64,000 nucleotides of DNA from Enterobacteriaceae bacterium 89 (GCA_014156375.1 RQJH01000002.1:340331-404330), one strand, 5' to 3'; shown: positions 10,028 to 23,511, numbered from the stretch's first letter. Program-made: numbers and translations. Notes: a model not told the origin generated them from the letters alone.

Positions 10028-10726
10028 TTACATCGGCGATAAATTAAGGAAGAAGCGCTGCAGCCAGCCCATGTTCTGCGCTTCATTGATATAGCCGTTG
10101 CCGACGTACTCAATGCGCGCATCAGCCACCTGGGTTGACGGTACGGTATTGCTGCCGCTGATGGTGCGTGGGTTCACCACCCCGGAGAAGCGAATAAATT
10201 CGGTGCCCTGGTTAATGGCAATTTGCTTCTCACCCACCACGTGCAGGTTGCCGTTAGCCAGCACCTGATCGACCGTGACGGTCAGCGTGCCGCTAAAGGT
10301 GTTGCTGGCATTGGCACCGCCTTTACCGTTAAAGGAGTTGCCGCCTGAAGCGTTGACATCGGCGCGGGAATTGCCAAACAGGCCTTCCAGATAGCGCGGT
10401 ACGGTGTCAAAGCCGAAATTCGTTTTGCCATCGCGGCTGGCATTTGCCGACGAGCTCTTCGACGCACTGACGTTTTCCTGCAGCTGAATGGTCAGCGTAT
10501 CGCCAATATTGCGCGGGCGTCGGTCTTCAAACAGCGGCTGATAGCCGTAGTTAATAGGCTGCGCGCTCTGGAAAATTGAGCCATTGACCACCGGCACCGG
10601 GCCGGGCACAGGCTGCGCTGTCGTCGCCCCTTCCACCAGCGGTTTTGAAGGGATCCATGCGCATCCGGCCTGAGTCAGAGCCAGAACCACAAAAAACGGA
10701 TAACGAAACGCTGATGATTTTTGCAT
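10028..10726 (-). CDS. flgH: Flagellar L-ring lipoprotein
   Basis: 232 residues from the ATG at 10726 (MQKSSAFRY), which gives the family length; an in-frame ATG at 10744 would add six residues. The lipoprotein signal has its lipobox at LTQAGC. It forms the outer-membrane L ring. The conserved body includes [20 protein letters not shown] and the C-terminal [15 protein letters not shown]. It sits between flgG and flgI in the leftward operon. Confidence 0.96.
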   Translation of the reverse strand: MQKSSAFRYPFFVVLALTQAGCAWIPSKPLVEGATTAQPVPGPVPVVNGSIFQSAQPINYGYQPLFEDRRPRNIGDTLTIQLQENVSASKSSSANASRDGKTNFGFDTVPRYLEGLFGNSRADVNASGGNSFNGKGGANASNTFSGTLTVTVDQVLANGNLHVVGEKQIAINQGTEFIRFSGVVNPRTISGSNTVPSTQVADARIEYVGNGYINEAQNMGWLQRFFLNLSPM

Positions 10727-10782
10727 TGCCTTTATCTTCTGCATCAAATAATCCGGCGCGGGAAATCCGCGCCGGTCACAAC

Positions 10783-12337
<1,555 letters not shown>

Positions 12338-12357
12338 GAAACCGTCCCTTCAGGCGC

Positions 12358-13566
12358 TTAGCGCAGGTTAACCAGGGTGTTGAGGATCTGATCCTGAGTT
12401 TTGATGGTCTGCGCGTTCGACTGATAGTTACGCTGCGCGACGATCATGTTGACCAGCTCTTTACTCAGGTCGACGTTGGAAGCTTCCAGCGCGCCGTTGG
12501 TCAGGGTCCCGAAGTTACCTGTGCCAGCGGTGCCGAGCAGCGCCACACCGGAAGACTGGGTAGCGGACCAGACGTTATCGCCTTCGGACTTCAGACCTTC
12601 GTTGTTGGCGAAGTTAGCCAGGGTGATCTGGCCCAGCAGCTGCGTCTGTTCGTTGGAGTAGTTACCCACCACGGTGCCGTCGTCGTTAATCTGATAGCTC
12701 ACCAGGTTGCCTGGCTTATAGCCGTTCTGGTTGGTGGCGACGATATCGTTAGAACCGGTGTTCTGCTGCATGGAGTTAGCGAAGCTGAGGGTAAAGTTCG
12801 CCGCTGTCGCACCATTGACGGTCCCGGTGGTGATGGTTTGAGTCTCGCCACCCGTCAGCGTACCGTTTGGATTGAAGACCATCGAGGTGCCCTGCGTTAC
12901 CGGCGCCCCTGCTACGCTGCTGTCCTGGGTGTAAACATCCCAGGTGTTAGCCGTTGTGCTTTTGACGAAGTAGACATTCACATCGTGGGAGTTACCCTGC
13001 GAGTCATAAACGGTCACGGTACCTTTTTTGTTGTAGGTATCGGAGTTCGTCGGGTCAAACGGCGTGGTGGCCGGTGCTGCATCCGTGGAGTTCAGGTTGA
13101 TCTGCATCGACGCGGTGGTGGTGATCTTCGCCGCCATCAGAGTGTTCGGAATGCTCAGACCTACCGGGTTTGCGCCCTGCTGAATGGTTGGTGGGGTGCC
13201 GGTTGCCGGGTAGCCGGTCAGCTGCAGGCCCTGCATGTTCACCAGGTTGCGGTTTTCGTCCAGCTTGAACTGGCCGTTGCGGCTGTAATACACGGAACCG
13301 TTAGCATCGGTCAGACGGAAGAAACCGTTCTGGCTGATGGCGACGTCCAGCGCGCGGCCGGTGCTGGTGGTGGTGCCGTCATTGAAATCCTGAGTGATCC
13401 CGGCGACTTTAACGCCCAGACCCACTTTGGAACCCGCGAACATATCGGCAAACGAGGCGGTGCCCGCTTTAAAGCCGTAGGTTGCGGAGTTGGCGATGTT
13501 GTTGCCGATCACGTCGAGGTTGGTCGCCGCGGCGTTCAGGCCGCTGACCGCTTGAGAAAAGGCCAT
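12358..13566 (-). CDS. flgE: Flagellar hook protein
   Basis: 402 residues, the common enterobacterial length. It polymerises into the universal-joint hook. N-terminal MAFSQAVSGLNAAATNLDVI with GNNIANSATYGFK, and C-terminal ELVNMIVAQRNYQSNAQTIK, match FlgE. The central domain is rich in Thr, Asn and Gly, as expected for the variable surface region. Confidence 0.98.
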   Translation of the reverse strand: MAFSQAVSGLNAAATNLDVIGNNIANSATYGFKAGTASFADMFAGSKVGLGVKVAGITQDFNDGTTTSTGRALDVAISQNGFFRLTDANGSVYYSRNGQFKLDENRNLVNMQGLQLTGYPATGTPPTIQQGANPVGLSIPNTLMAAKITTTASMQINLNSTDAAPATTPFDPTNSDTYNKKGTVTVYDSQGNSHDVNVYFVKSTTANTWDVYTQDSSVAGAPVTQGTSMVFNPNGTLTGGETQTITTGTVNGATAANFTLSFANSMQQNTGSNDIVATNQNGYKPGNLVSYQINDDGTVVGNYSNEQTQLLGQITLANFANNEGLKSEGDNVWSATQSSGVALLGTAGTGNFGTLTNGALEASNVDLSKELVNMIVAQRNYQSNAQTIKTQDQILNTLVNLR

Positions 13567-13593
13567 GTCTTAACTCCTGCTAAGGTTGAAGGC

Positions 13594-14289
13594 TTAAATA
13601 ATCTGACGAACTTCGTCGAGCGTGGTGGTGCCATACGTTCCGAGATCCAGCAGATTACCGCTGCTTCCCTTCGTGACCCCCTGAACCAGCGCGAACTTGA
13701 GTGGCTGAGCCACCAGTTGCGTGCCGTTGGTGCTGGCGGCAATCGAGACGTTATAGGCGCCGTCCGGTACGGTTGAGCCATCGGCGGCGGTACCATCCCA
13801 GGTAAAGGTGTGGACACCGGCAGTCAGACCGCCGAGATCCAGAGTACGAATGACTTTGCCGGTGCTGTCGGTAATGGTGGCAGTGGCTTTATCCGCGGCC
13901 TGCGTCAGCTCAACGCCAAACGGCGTGGTGCTGGCTTTGCCATCGCTGTTGGCGCCTGACAGCACGACGGAGCCCGGGATCATCACCCCATGGCCGATAA
14001 GCGAAGCCGCCTGCAGCGACTGGTTGCTACTAATCTGCCCGGACACCGAGCCCAGCGTGGTATTGAGTTTTTCAATCCCGCTGACGGTGCTAATCTGCGC
14101 CAGCTGTGAAGTCAGCTGGCTGTTGTCCATCGGGTTGGTCGGGTCCTGGTTTTTCAGCTGAGCCACCAGCAGGGTCAGGAAGCTGCTTTGCAGGTCAGAC
14201 GCGCTGCTGCTGGTTAAGCTGCCGCTGGAGGCATTAGTGGCGCTGACGCCGGTGTTAGTCGGGTCGTTTACATTGACGGCAATAGACAT
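13594..14289 (-). CDS. flgD: Flagellar hook-cap protein
   Basis: 231 residues. Scaffold that caps the growing hook and is then replaced by FlgK. The conserved segment SSFLTLLVAQLKNQDPTNPM lies at about residues 35–54. The C-terminal half shows the FlgD Ig/tudor-like region (LGGLTAGVHTFTWDGTAADG). Located between flgC and flgE as in E. coli. Confidence 0.97.
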   Translation of the reverse strand: MSIAVNVNDPTNTGVSATNASSGSLTSSSASDLQSSFLTLLVAQLKNQDPTNPMDNSQLTSQLAQISTVSGIEKLNTTLGSVSGQISSNQSLQAASLIGHGVMIPGSVVLSGANSDGKASTTPFGVELTQAADKATATITDSTGKVIRTLDLGGLTAGVHTFTWDGTAADGSTVPDGAYNVSIAASTNGTQLVAQPLKFALVQGVTKGSSGNLLDLGTYGTTTLDEVRQII

Positions 14290-14300
14290 CGTTTTCTCCG

Positions 14301-14705
14301 TTACTGACCGAGAGTCAGTGTTTTGAGCATCATGCTCTTGACGGTATTGAGGACTTCAACGTTGGCCTGGTAGCTTCGGGAAGCGGACATGGTGTTGACG
14401 GTCTCTTCGACCACATCCACGTTCGGCATCTTCACGTAGCCTTTGGCATCGGCGAGCGGATTACCGGGCTGATAAACCAGCTTGAACGGATCCTGGCTTT
14501 CGATAACATCGGCCACTTTGACGCCGCCGGTTGCCGCACCCACTGGTGCATCCACCTGAAAAACGACCTGCTTGGCGCGATAAGGCTGTCCGTCAGGTCC
14601 GGTCACGCTGTCGGCGTTGGCGAGGTTACTCGCCGCCACGTTCAGGCGTTTGGACTGCGCGGTCAGCGCCGATCCCGCCACGTCAAAAATATTCAGTAAA
14701 GCCAT
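14301..14705 (-). CDS. flgC: Flagellar proximal rod protein
   Basis: 134 residues, equal to E. coli FlgC. Proximal rod subunit. The N-terminal rod motif reads [20 protein letters not shown], and the C-terminal helix includes [19 protein letters not shown]. It starts 3 bp after the flgB stop, consistent with coupled expression. Confidence 0.97.
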   Translation of the reverse strand: MALLNIFDVAGSALTAQSKRLNVAASNLANADSVTGPDGQPYRAKQVVFQVDAPVGAATGGVKVADVIESQDPFKLVYQPGNPLADAKGYVKMPNVDVVEETVNTMSASRSYQANVEVLNTVKSMMLKTLTLGQ

Positions 14706-14708
14706 GGA

Positions 14709-15122
14709 TTAGTTCCCCTGTAGCACGCTCATCATGCTTTTGATTTGCCCACCCAGCACGGTCAGACCGGTCTGGTATTGCAGGCTGTTGTCGGCGAATT
14801 GCGTGCGCTCCCGATCCATATCGACGGTGTTACCGTCCATGGATGGCTGATCGGGGACCCGATACATCAGGTCAACAGCGGGGGCAGACATCGCCTGGGC
14901 CGGAATGTGGCGTTCGGAAGTCAGCGTCAAAGACACGCTGCTGGTTTCCGCGCGCCCGCGATCCATCACTTTTTTCAGTTCCGTAGCAAAATCCACATCG
15001 CGCGCCTGGTACCCCGGGGTATCGGCGTTGGCAATGTTTGAGGCCAGAATTTCCTGACGCTGGGCGCGCAGGTTTAACGCTTCCTGTTGAAAACGTAGCG
15101 CGGCGTCGAGTTTGTCGAGCAT
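14709..15122 (-). CDS. flgB: Flagellar proximal rod protein
   Basis: 137 residues from the ATG at 15122 ([20 protein letters not shown]), which is preceded by a strong GGAGGAG ribosome-binding site; upstream in-frame starts are not needed. It is the first rod subunit placed on the export gate/MS ring. The rod motif [16 protein letters not shown] is at about residues 27–42. First gene of the flgBCDEFGHIJKL unit, divergent from flgA across a 157-bp gap where a class 2 FlhDC-dependent promoter is expected. Confidence 0.97.
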   Translation of the reverse strand: MLDKLDAALRFQQEALNLRAQRQEILASNIANADTPGYQARDVDFATELKKVMDRGRAETSSVSLTLTSERHIPAQAMSAPAVDLMYRVPDQPSMDGNTVDMDRERTQFADNSLQYQTGLTVLGGQIKSMMSVLQGN

Positions 15123-15279
15123 GTCTCCTCCGCTGAGGGCAAAGTTCATTCAGCGTTCAGATTAATCCCAATCTCAACGGGTCATCGCCGGAATAAACAC
15201 AAAATGCATCGCTATTTGTTGCGTTGATGTTCTGCGGGGAAAGGTAAAATTCATCATCCCCGACAGACTGGAGTGGCTG

Positions 15280-15939
15280 ATGCGAAACCTGAAATGCACC
15301 TTAGCGCTGGCCCTGACGCTGCTTAGTAGCCAGGCGTTAGCGCAGGATCTATCCCGGCAGCTCAATGATTTTTTCAGCCAGCGCCTGGTGGGGTTTAGTG
15401 ATACGGTTGAGGTCAACATCCGCAGCAACGCTAACCTGCTGCCGCAGTGTGAGCAGCCTGCGCTCAGCGTGATGAGCAGCAACAAGCTGTGGGGAAATCA
15501 GACCGTACTGGCACAGTGCGGCACTGAAAAACGCTATATTCAGGTTCTGGTTCAGGCTACGGGCAACTACGTCGTTGCTTCGCAGCCGATAGCCAGAGGC
15601 TCAGTACTGCAACAAACCAGCGTCGAGCTGAAGCGCGGTCGTCTCGATCAGCTACCGCCAAGAACGATGCTGGACATTAATCAGGCTCAGGATGCGGTGA
15701 TGCTGCGCGACGTGGCGCCGGGTCAGCCGATTCAGCTGTCGATGCTGCGTCAGTCCTGGCGGGTGAAGGCCGGGCAAAAAGTGCAGGTGATCGCCAGCGG
15801 CGAAGGCTTTAGCGTCAACGGTGAAGGCCAGGCTTTGAACAATGCTGCCGTGGCGCAAAACGCCAGAGTTCGTATGCCCTCTGGTCAGGTGGTGAGCGGT
15901 CAGGTGGATTCGGATGGGAATATTCTTATTAATCTATAA
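15280..15939 (+). CDS. flgA: Flagellar P-ring assembly chaperone
   Basis: 219 residues with a clear Sec signal peptide (LALALTLLSSQALA). It is a periplasmic chaperone for FlgI P-ring formation. The C-terminal SAF-like region contains GSVLQQTSVELKRGR and ends in SGQVDSDGNILINL. First gene of flgAMN, divergent from flgB. Confidence 0.96.
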   Translation: MRNLKCTLALALTLLSSQALAQDLSRQLNDFFSQRLVGFSDTVEVNIRSNANLLPQCEQPALSVMSSNKLWGNQTVLAQCGTEKRYIQVLVQATGNYVVASQPIARGSVLQQTSVELKRGRLDQLPPRTMLDINQAQDAVMLRDVAPGQPIQLSMLRQSWRVKAGQKVQVIASGEGFSVNGEGQALNNAAVAQNARVRMPSGQVVSGQVDSDGNILINL

Positions 15940-15944
15940 ATTTT

Positions 15945-15971
15945 TAAAGAATCTACGAAGACTGCCGATAG
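15945..15971 (+). promoter_or_regulatory. Sigma-28 (FliA) promoter of flgMN
   Basis: TAAAGAAT – 11 bp – GCCGATAG, a near-consensus class 3 promoter 60 bp upstream of flgM. In E. coli and Salmonella flgMN is likewise made both from the flgA promoter and from its own late promoter. Confidence 0.87.
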
Positions 15972-16031
15972 ATAATTAACAACTGATGATGGCGGGCAGC
16001 ATCGCCACGAAACCTCGATGAGGACAGGACA

Positions 16032-16325
16032 ATGAGCATTGATCGTACATCGCCCCTGAAGCCCGTAAACGCCGTCCAGCCGCGTGAACCGAATGAAGCC
16101 CAGGCGCAGAAAATCCGCACGGATAAGTCGTCTACGGCGAACAGCACCAGCGTCACACTGAGCGCTGCGCAGGCCAAACTGATGCAGCCAAGCTCCAGCG
16201 ACATCAACATGGAGCGTGTTGAAGCGCTGAAAACGGCGATTCGTAACGGTGAGCTTAAAATGGATACCGGCAAAATTGCCGATGCGCTGATTTCAGACAC
16301 CCAGAGTTGGTTACAGAGTCAATAA
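16032..16325 (+). CDS. flgM: Anti-sigma-28 factor
   Basis: 97 residues. It binds and holds FliA until the hook is complete, then is exported through the flagellum, which releases late gene expression. The C-terminal sigma-binding half ([20 protein letters not shown]) is well conserved and the N-terminal half is polar and disordered. It has its own sigma-28 promoter, giving the known feedback loop. Confidence 0.97.
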   Translation: MSIDRTSPLKPVNAVQPREPNEAQAQKIRTDKSSTANSTSVTLSAAQAKLMQPSSSDINMERVEALKTAIRNGELKMDTGKIADALISDTQSWLQSQ

Positions 16326-16329
16326 CAGC

Positions 16330-16752
16330 ATGAATCGTCTGTCAGAAATACTGGATCAAATGACAGTCATCCTGAACTCACTGAAAGAAGTGATGGATGC
16401 CGAGCAGCAGCAGCTTTCCGCCGGCAGCGTAAACGGCAGCACCCTGCAGCGGATCACCGAAGAGAAGAGTTCTCTGCTGGCGACCCTGGACTACCTCGAG
16501 AAGCAGCGCCGCCTGGAGCAGGAAGCTCAGCGCTGTGCCAATGACGATGTGGCCGAGCGCTGGCTGAACATTACCGAAAAAACGCAGCATCTGCGCGATT
16601 TGAACCAGCATAACGGTTGGCTGCTGGAAGGCCAGCTTGAGCGCAATCAGCAGGCTTTAGAGGTGCTGAAACCGCACCAGGAGCCGGGTCTTTACGGCAA
16701 GAACGGTCAGACTTCAAACGCGCCACGCGGCGGGAAAAAGTTTTCCGTTTAG
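16330..16752 (+). CDS. flgN: Flagellar export chaperone for FlgK and FlgL
   Basis: 140 residues, helical and charged, starting MNRLSEILDQMTVILNSLKE, 4 bp after flgM. It binds the C-terminal helices of FlgK and FlgL and brings them to the type III export apparatus. Leu/Glu-rich heptad-like stretches cover residues 1–110; the C-terminus is short and basic (RGGKKFSV). Confidence 0.96.
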   Translation: MNRLSEILDQMTVILNSLKEVMDAEQQQLSAGSVNGSTLQRITEEKSSLLATLDYLEKQRRLEQEAQRCANDDVAERWLNITEKTQHLRDLNQHNGWLLEGQLERNQQALEVLKPHQEPGLYGKNGQTSNAPRGGKKFSV

Positions 16753-16932
16753 CCCCTTATTTCAAAGCAGCAGGCAGCTTTACCCTGATTTTCAGGCTGT
16801 TGCCCTGCCGTTTCTTTTATCCTTTCCTGCTTAATATCCTCACAAACGCACCCATTCCTTTGAAAAGTTCATCCGGTCAGGACCATACTCAGGCATAGCA
16901 TTCACCTGAAGCCACGCTTACCGGAGTTATTC

Positions 16933-17508
16933 ATGCAAACTATGATTGAAGACCGCCAGCAAATCACCGACCTGATGACCGGCTGGATCCATCGCGACCT
17001 TGGACAATGGGATGCCCTGTGCTCTTTGTTTCACGCTGACGGCACTATCGAAGTGACCTGGTTTGAAGGCCTGTTCGGCGATTTTGTGGATGCTTCGGCG
17101 CGCATGGGTGCATCCGACCTGAAAACCAAACATATGATTGGCAACCCGGTCATCACCTTTAACGGCAATAAAGCGATTGTTGAAACCAATGCGATGATCA
17201 TTGGCGAAAATATCAAGCTGGATCTTGGCTGCTGCGTGCATAACCGCTTCTACGATCTGGTGGAAAAACGCAACGGCGAATGGAAAATAGTGCGCCGCCA
17301 GAGCGTGTACGATATGGGCAGCTTCACTTTCCCGCTGGGTCTGGTGGAGATCGATAAAGCCACCTGCCAGAAGTATCCACGCGAATACGCCGCGCTGGCC
17401 TACGTGCTGGAAAAAAGCGGTTTCCCGGTGAATAGGATTTTCGCCACTCGCGGCAGCGAGCTGGAAAGCAAAATGAAAGCGGAAGGTCAGGCCTGGCTGA
17501 ATGCCTGA
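16933..17508 (+). CDS. NTF2/SnoaL-like family protein
   Basis: 191 residues. The N-terminal helix pattern IEDRQQITDLMTGWIHRDLG and the following LFHADGTIEVTWFEG are typical of SnoaL/NTF2-like cone-fold proteins, which include small isomerases, dehydratases and binding proteins. A GGAG ribosome-binding site precedes the ATG. It has no signal peptide and is likely cytoplasmic. It stands alone between flgN and murJ, where E. coli K-12 has no gene, so it appears to be a local insertion. Its substrate cannot be told. Confidence 0.8.
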   Translation: MQTMIEDRQQITDLMTGWIHRDLGQWDALCSLFHADGTIEVTWFEGLFGDFVDASARMGASDLKTKHMIGNPVITFNGNKAIVETNAMIIGENIKLDLGCCVHNRFYDLVEKRNGEWKIVRRQSVYDMGSFTFPLGLVEIDKATCQKYPREYAALAYVLEKSGFPVNRIFATRGSELESKMKAEGQAWLNA

Positions 17509-17521
17509 TGGCATTGTGATT

Positions 17522-17556
17522 TTGTAGGCCCGGCAAGCGCAGCGCCGCCGGGCAAT
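17522..17556. repeat. REP-type palindrome
   Basis: GTAGGCCCGGCAAGCG…CGCCGGGCAA is a typical enterobacterial REP unit, between the convergent NTF2-like gene and murJ. Confidence 0.75.
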
Positions 17557-17565
17557 TTGACTGGC

Positions 17566-19188
<1,623 letters not shown>

Positions 19189-19214
19189 TTACTACCGGCA
19201 GTTGTTACAGTCTC

Positions 19215-20141
19215 TTACTCGCTCATCGCGTCCTGCCACAGCTTTTCAATGATGCGCTGGGCGGCGATGGCCTGCTCCCCGGCCGTTTCGGGAACAGTCT
19301 GATTTTGCACACATTCAATAAAATGCCGCGCGCAGCCTGCAAACCCGCGCTGCTCAAGCGTGCTTTGCCAGCCTGGAACCGGACGTTCGATCACTCCAGC
19401 GCCCCGCTCTTCACGCCACTCGCGCATATCGGTAATGTCGATCAGCGCACCGTCGGTCACCGCCTGCAGCCATTCCCGCTGGCTTCCCGCTCGGCGGTGC
19501 ATGCTGGTGGTGATTTGCAGCTGCGGCAGACTGAAATGATGCTCCGCATACAGCATTTCGCCCTGTTCGGTGGTTTGCAGCGTGCCACTGCTGAGCTGCG
19601 GTTTGCCGCCAGCCAGCCATAATGCGGTGTCGACCACGTGCAGATAATCATCGAGCAGCGTGAAGCGCAAGTCGTGAGGACCCACGCTGTTCGCCCGGTG
19701 CTTATCCATCCGCAGCGAAGCGCCCGTCGCCATTGCCGCTTTTAAATCGCGATACAGAGGGGCGAAACGGCGGTTAAAGCCGACCATCAACGTCAGTTTT
19801 TTCTTTTCTGCCAGCTCAAGCAGGCGGATAGCATCGCTGAGTTTATCAGCCAGAGGCTTATCAACGCAGACATGCACGCCAGCGTTGAGTAATTCGCTGA
19901 CTACCGAATAGTGGGTTGCCGTAGCGCTGTGCACAAACACCGCATCACACTGCGATGCCAGATGTTGCAGCGAGTCGGCCAGCGGAATGCGATAGGTCTC
20001 GCAAATGCGTAGCGCTTTTTCACGCCCCGGCGACCAGGCGGCCTGTAATGTCCAGTCACTGGCCGGGCTCAGTACCGGAAGCCACGCTTTCTGCGCGATC
20101 CCACCAAGACCAACCACGCCAACACGAAGTTTAGTTGTCAC
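19215..20141 (-). CDS. mviM: Gfo/Idh/MocA-family oxidoreductase
   Basis: 308 residues. The N-terminal Rossmann fold (RVGVVGLGGIAQKAWLPVL) binds NAD(P); VCVDKPLADKLSDAIRL carries the family's EKP-like motif as DKP. Close to E. coli MviM/YceM, whose substrate is not known. It starts 2 bp from the end of yceH and is probably in the same unit as rimJ–yceH. Confidence 0.95.
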   Translation of the reverse strand: MTTKLRVGVVGLGGIAQKAWLPVLSPASDWTLQAAWSPGREKALRICETYRIPLADSLQHLASQCDAVFVHSATATHYSVVSELLNAGVHVCVDKPLADKLSDAIRLLELAEKKKLTLMVGFNRRFAPLYRDLKAAMATGASLRMDKHRANSVGPHDLRFTLLDDYLHVVDTALWLAGGKPQLSSGTLQTTEQGEMLYAEHHFSLPQLQITTSMHRRAGSQREWLQAVTDGALIDITDMREWREERGAGVIERPVPGWQSTLEQRGFAGCARHFIECVQNQTVPETAGEQAIAAQRIIEKLWQDAMSE

Positions 20142-20143
20142 GC

Positions 20144-20791
20144 TTAGTCTCCCAGATGAGCAAGTAAAGAATCCAGACGCTGTTTCAGCTCTTCCACTTC
20201 CCCTTCAAGGGCTTCTACCCGCGCGACCAGATTGTCGTTTACGGGCGCAACGGCCTCAACATCGGCCTGAACGCTTTCCACATCGTCGCTAAACAGGTGC
20301 ATAAAACGATGTTCACGCTTGCCCGGTTCACGCGGCAAACGTGCAACATATGGCCCGTCTTCACGCGCAGCCAGATGCTCGAGCGCCTGCTCCACTTCGG
20401 CGGTATCGGTAAATTCATGCATGCGCTGAGCGCGGCTACGCAGCTCGCCTGGCGTTTGTGGACCACGCAGCAGCAGCGTGGTGATCAACGCCACTTCACC
20501 TGAGGTCAGCTTCAGATCGCCAAACTCGGAATTGCAGAAACGCTGCTCATACTTGGTGACGCGATTGCCAAAACCGCTGACGGTACGCAGATAGTGGCGC
20601 TTAACCAGCTGATCGAGCAGATCCTGGACTTCGCTTTCGGAAAGCGACAGCACCGGCTCGCGGTTAGTTTTCTGATTACAGGCCAGGGTGACGGCATTCA
20701 CGGATAAAGGATATTGTTCCGGCGTAGTCACCTGCTTTTCCAGCAGGCAGCCAATCACTCGCGCTTCGTGCGCCGTTAACTGATATTTCAT
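20144..20791 (-). CDS. yceH: YceH/DUF480 family protein
   Basis: 215 residues, starting [23 protein letters not shown]480 family with two winged-helix-like regions (residues about 5–80 and 85–165) and a C-terminal coiled coil ([20 protein letters not shown]). Function unknown; possibly a DNA-binding protein by fold. It lies 9 bp downstream of rimJ. Confidence 0.96.
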   Translation of the reverse strand: MKYQLTAHEARVIGCLLEKQVTTPEQYPLSVNAVTLACNQKTNREPVLSLSESEVQDLLDQLVKRHYLRTVSGFGNRVTKYEQRFCNSEFGDLKLTSGEVALITTLLLRGPQTPGELRSRAQRMHEFTDTAEVEQALEHLAAREDGPYVARLPREPGKREHRFMHLFSDDVESVQADVEAVAPVNDNLVARVEALEGEVEELKQRLDSLLAHLGD

Positions 20792-20800
20792 CGTTTCTCC

Positions 20801-21385
20801 TTAGCGACCCGCCGTCCACTCACGGGTGGTCAGCGCCGTCAGAACATGGTCACGCCACTGCCCGTCAATCAGCAGGTAGTCTTTGGCATAACCTTCTTTT
20901 TCAAAACCCAGCTTCGCCAACAGCGCCCCGCTGCGCTGGTTGTGCGGCATATAGTTGGCCATTATACGGTGGATATGTTGCGTTCTCTGCATATAGCGAA
21001 TCGCCGAAAGCAGCGCTTCGTGCATCAGCCCCTGACCCTGCCACTTTTCGCCAATCGAGTAGCCGAGATAGCAGGCGTGAAACGACCCTCTCACCACGTT
21101 GGAAAAGTTAGCGACGCCGATAATCTCTTTCTCTTCAGGATCGAGCAGCGCAAAGTAAAAGGCGGAGCCCTGCTTGTGAAAATCGTTGATCATCGAAAGA
21201 CGCGCCTGCCAGCCTGAGGGGTAGCAGTGGCTGTCGTCACGGACGGGCTCCCAGGGTTTTAAGAACGCTTTATTTTCGGCGTAATAATCCGCCAGCCGCC
21301 AGGCGTCACGGTCATGAACCAGACGCACCACCAGCCGGTCGGTTGTTAAGCGCACTTTGGGCACGTTACTGCGATAGCCAAACAT
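20801..21385 (-). CDS. rimJ: Ribosomal protein uS5 alanine N-acetyltransferase
   Basis: 194 residues from the ATG at 21385 ([20 protein letters not shown]), the E. coli length; an upstream in-frame start would add 30 residues not found in homologues. GNAT-family enzyme that acetylates the N-terminal Ala of ribosomal protein S5 using acetyl-CoA. The acetyl-CoA loop region ([18 protein letters not shown]) is intact. First gene of rimJ–yceH–mviM. Confidence 0.97.
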   Translation of the reverse strand: MFGYRSNVPKVRLTTDRLVVRLVHDRDAWRLADYYAENKAFLKPWEPVRDDSHCYPSGWQARLSMINDFHKQGSAFYFALLDPEEKEIIGVANFSNVVRGSFHACYLGYSIGEKWQGQGLMHEALLSAIRYMQRTQHIHRIMANYMPHNQRSGALLAKLGFEKEGYAKDYLLIDGQWRDHVLTALTTREWTAGR

Positions 21386-21606
21386 CTTCCCCCACTCCTC
21401 AAGACCGCCATAACCTTCACTATACCTGCCTGCGGGTACCTTGTGAAAACAGCAACATACGATTTTCTGCGTCACTTCCGCTTTTCGATGAATTTACTCT
21501 ATCAAAAATGCCTGTTGATAAAAAAATATTGTTGCCGCAGGGCCCGAAAATCCGCCGTTACCACGCTAGAATGGTGGCCTCACCGTTTTGTTTCCCTGGA
21601 GGGGAA

Positions 21607-22815
21607 ATGCCGTCCCGCATCACGCAGGCCAGAAGCCTGGGTAAAACTTTCCTGTTAGTCGACAACATGCTGGTTGTGCTCGGCTTTTTTGTCGTGTTTC
21701 CGCTGATCTCCATTCGCTTTGTCGACCAGATGGGCTGGGCGGCGTTGATGGTCGGTATTGCTCTCGGTCTACGCCAACTGGTGCAGCAGGGTCTGGGGAT
21801 CTTTGGCGGTGCCATCGCGGACCGCTTCGGTGCCAAACCAATGATCGTCACCGGCATGCTGCTGCGTGCAGCTGGCTTTGCCACCATGGCTATCGCCCAC
21901 GAGCCGTGGATGCTGTGGCTCTCGTGCGTACTTTCGGGGCTTGGCGGCACGCTGTTTGATCCTCCGCGCGCTGCGCTGGTAGTCAAACTAGTGCGGCCAA
22001 ATCAGCGCGGACGTTTTTTCTCGATTCTGATGATGCAGGACAGCGCCGGAGCCGTCATTGGTGCCCTGCTCGGCAGCTGGCTGCTGCAATACGATTTTCG
22101 TCTGGTGTGCAGCGTGGGCGCGGTGCTGTTTATTCTCTGCGCAGCCTTCAACGCCTGGTATTTGCCTGCGTGGAAACTTTCCACCGTCAAAACGCCGGTG
22201 CGCGAAGGGCTTGGTCGCGTGTTAAGTGACAAACGTTTCGTCACTTACGTGCTCACCCTCACCGGCTATTACATGCTGGCCGTACAGGTAATGCTGATGC
22301 TGCCGATCATGGTGAACGACATCGCCGGATCGCCTGCGGCGGTAAAATGGATGTACGCCATTGAGGCCGCTTTATCATTGAGCCTGCTTTATCCTATCGC
22401 GCGCTGGAGTGAAAAGCGTTTTCGCCTGGAACACAGGCTAATGGCCGGACTGCTGGTAATGACCATCGCCATGCTGCCTATCGGGCTTTCCACTAACCTG
22501 CAGCAGCTGTTTACCCTGATCTGCGTGTTCTATATCGGGTCAATCATTGCGGAACCGGCAAGAGAAACGCTGAGCGCACAGCTCGCCGATCCCCGCGCTC
22601 GCGGCAGTTACATGGGCTTCAGCCGTCTGGGGCTCGCGTTTGGTGGCGCTCTCGGCTACGCGGGCGGCGGCTGGCTGTTCGACGCAGGTAAAGCAATGAG
22701 TCAGCCAGAATTGCCGTGGGCGATGCTCGGCGTGATCGGGTTTATCACTTTCCTCGCCCTGTGGTGGCAGTTCAGCCAGAAACGCGCGGCTGCGGGCATG
22801 GTACGCAAGGTATAG
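21607..22815 (+). CDS. mdtH: MFS multidrug exporter MdtH
   Basis: 402 residues from the ATG at 21607 ([20 protein letters not shown]), matching the E. coli length; a strong GGAGGGGAA ribosome-binding site supports it over in-frame starts further upstream. About 12 membrane segments. [15 protein letters not shown] is MFS motif A. In E. coli it gives resistance to norfloxacin/enoxacin when overproduced. Divergent from rimJ. Confidence 0.96.
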   Translation: MPSRITQARSLGKTFLLVDNMLVVLGFFVVFPLISIRFVDQMGWAALMVGIALGLRQLVQQGLGIFGGAIADRFGAKPMIVTGMLLRAAGFATMAIAHEPWMLWLSCVLSGLGGTLFDPPRAALVVKLVRPNQRGRFFSILMMQDSAGAVIGALLGSWLLQYDFRLVCSVGAVLFILCAAFNAWYLPAWKLSTVKTPVREGLGRVLSDKRFVTYVLTLTGYYMLAVQVMLMLPIMVNDIAGSPAAVKWMYAIEAALSLSLLYPIARWSEKRFRLEHRLMAGLLVMTIAMLPIGLSTNLQQLFTLICVFYIGSIIAEPARETLSAQLADPRARGSYMGFSRLGLAFGGALGYAGGGWLFDAGKAMSQPELPWAMLGVIGFITFLALWWQFSQKRAAAGMVRKV

Positions 22816-22920
22816 TGATAATCATCGTAACAATTCAGCCGATTCTGCTGGCACGCAATGTGCTGACAGCGCATGCTGCTTTGTGTCAGGATGAGACAAA
22901 GGTACGATTTGAGGAAGCCC

Positions 22921-23478
22921 ATGAAAAAGATGTTGTTAGTGGCCGCGCTGATGGTCAGCGGTCTGCTGTCAGGCTGTAACCAACTGACGCAGTACACCGT
23001 CAGTGAACAGGAAATTAATCAGGCGCTGCAAAAGCACAATAATTTCTCTAAAGATATTGGCCTGCCGGGCGTTGCCGATGCCCATATCGTGCTCAACAAC
23101 CTCTCCAGCGCCATTGGTCGCGAAGAGCCGAATAAGGTTACCCTCAGCGGCGTGGCTAATTTTGAACTGACCGGACTGTTTGGCAATCAGAAAGCCACTA
23201 TCGATCTGAAGCTGAAGGCTTTACCGGTGTTCAATCAGGAGAAAGGCGCCATCTTCCTGCAGGAGATGGAAGTGGTGGATGCCAAAGTACAGCCGGAGAA
23301 GATGCAGTCCGTGGTGCAAACTATGATGCCTTATCTTAACCAGTCGCTGCGCAGCTACTTCAATAAACAGCCTGCCTACGTCCTGCGCGAAGATGCCAGC
23401 GAAGGCGAAGCGCTGGCGAAGCGATTCGCTAAAGGTATTGAAGTTAAGCCTGGCGAGATCGTTATTCCTTTTAAATAA
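22921..23478 (+). CDS. yceB: YceB-family lipoprotein
   Basis: 185 residues from the ATG at 22921; the lipoprotein signal peptide ends with lipobox LLSGC at about residue 19. DUF1439 family: NNFSKDIGLPGVADAHIVL and the C-terminal VKPGEIVIPFK are conserved. Probably a periplasm-facing lipid-anchored protein of unknown role. It is followed by a terminator and a repeat before pyrC. Confidence 0.95.
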   Translation: MKKMLLVAALMVSGLLSGCNQLTQYTVSEQEINQALQKHNNFSKDIGLPGVADAHIVLNNLSSAIGREEPNKVTLSGVANFELTGLFGNQKATIDLKLKALPVFNQEKGAIFLQEMEVVDAKVQPEKMQSVVQTMMPYLNQSLRSYFNKQPAYVLREDASEGEALAKRFAKGIEVKPGEIVIPFK

Positions 23479-23511
23479 ACCGCCCTAATGCCCGGTGGCA
23501 AGGTAGACAAC

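Noticed and set aside
15123-15279. Specific FlhDC boxes between flgB and flgA
   Set aside because: A class 2 promoter is expected here, but the binding pattern is too loose to assign by eye.
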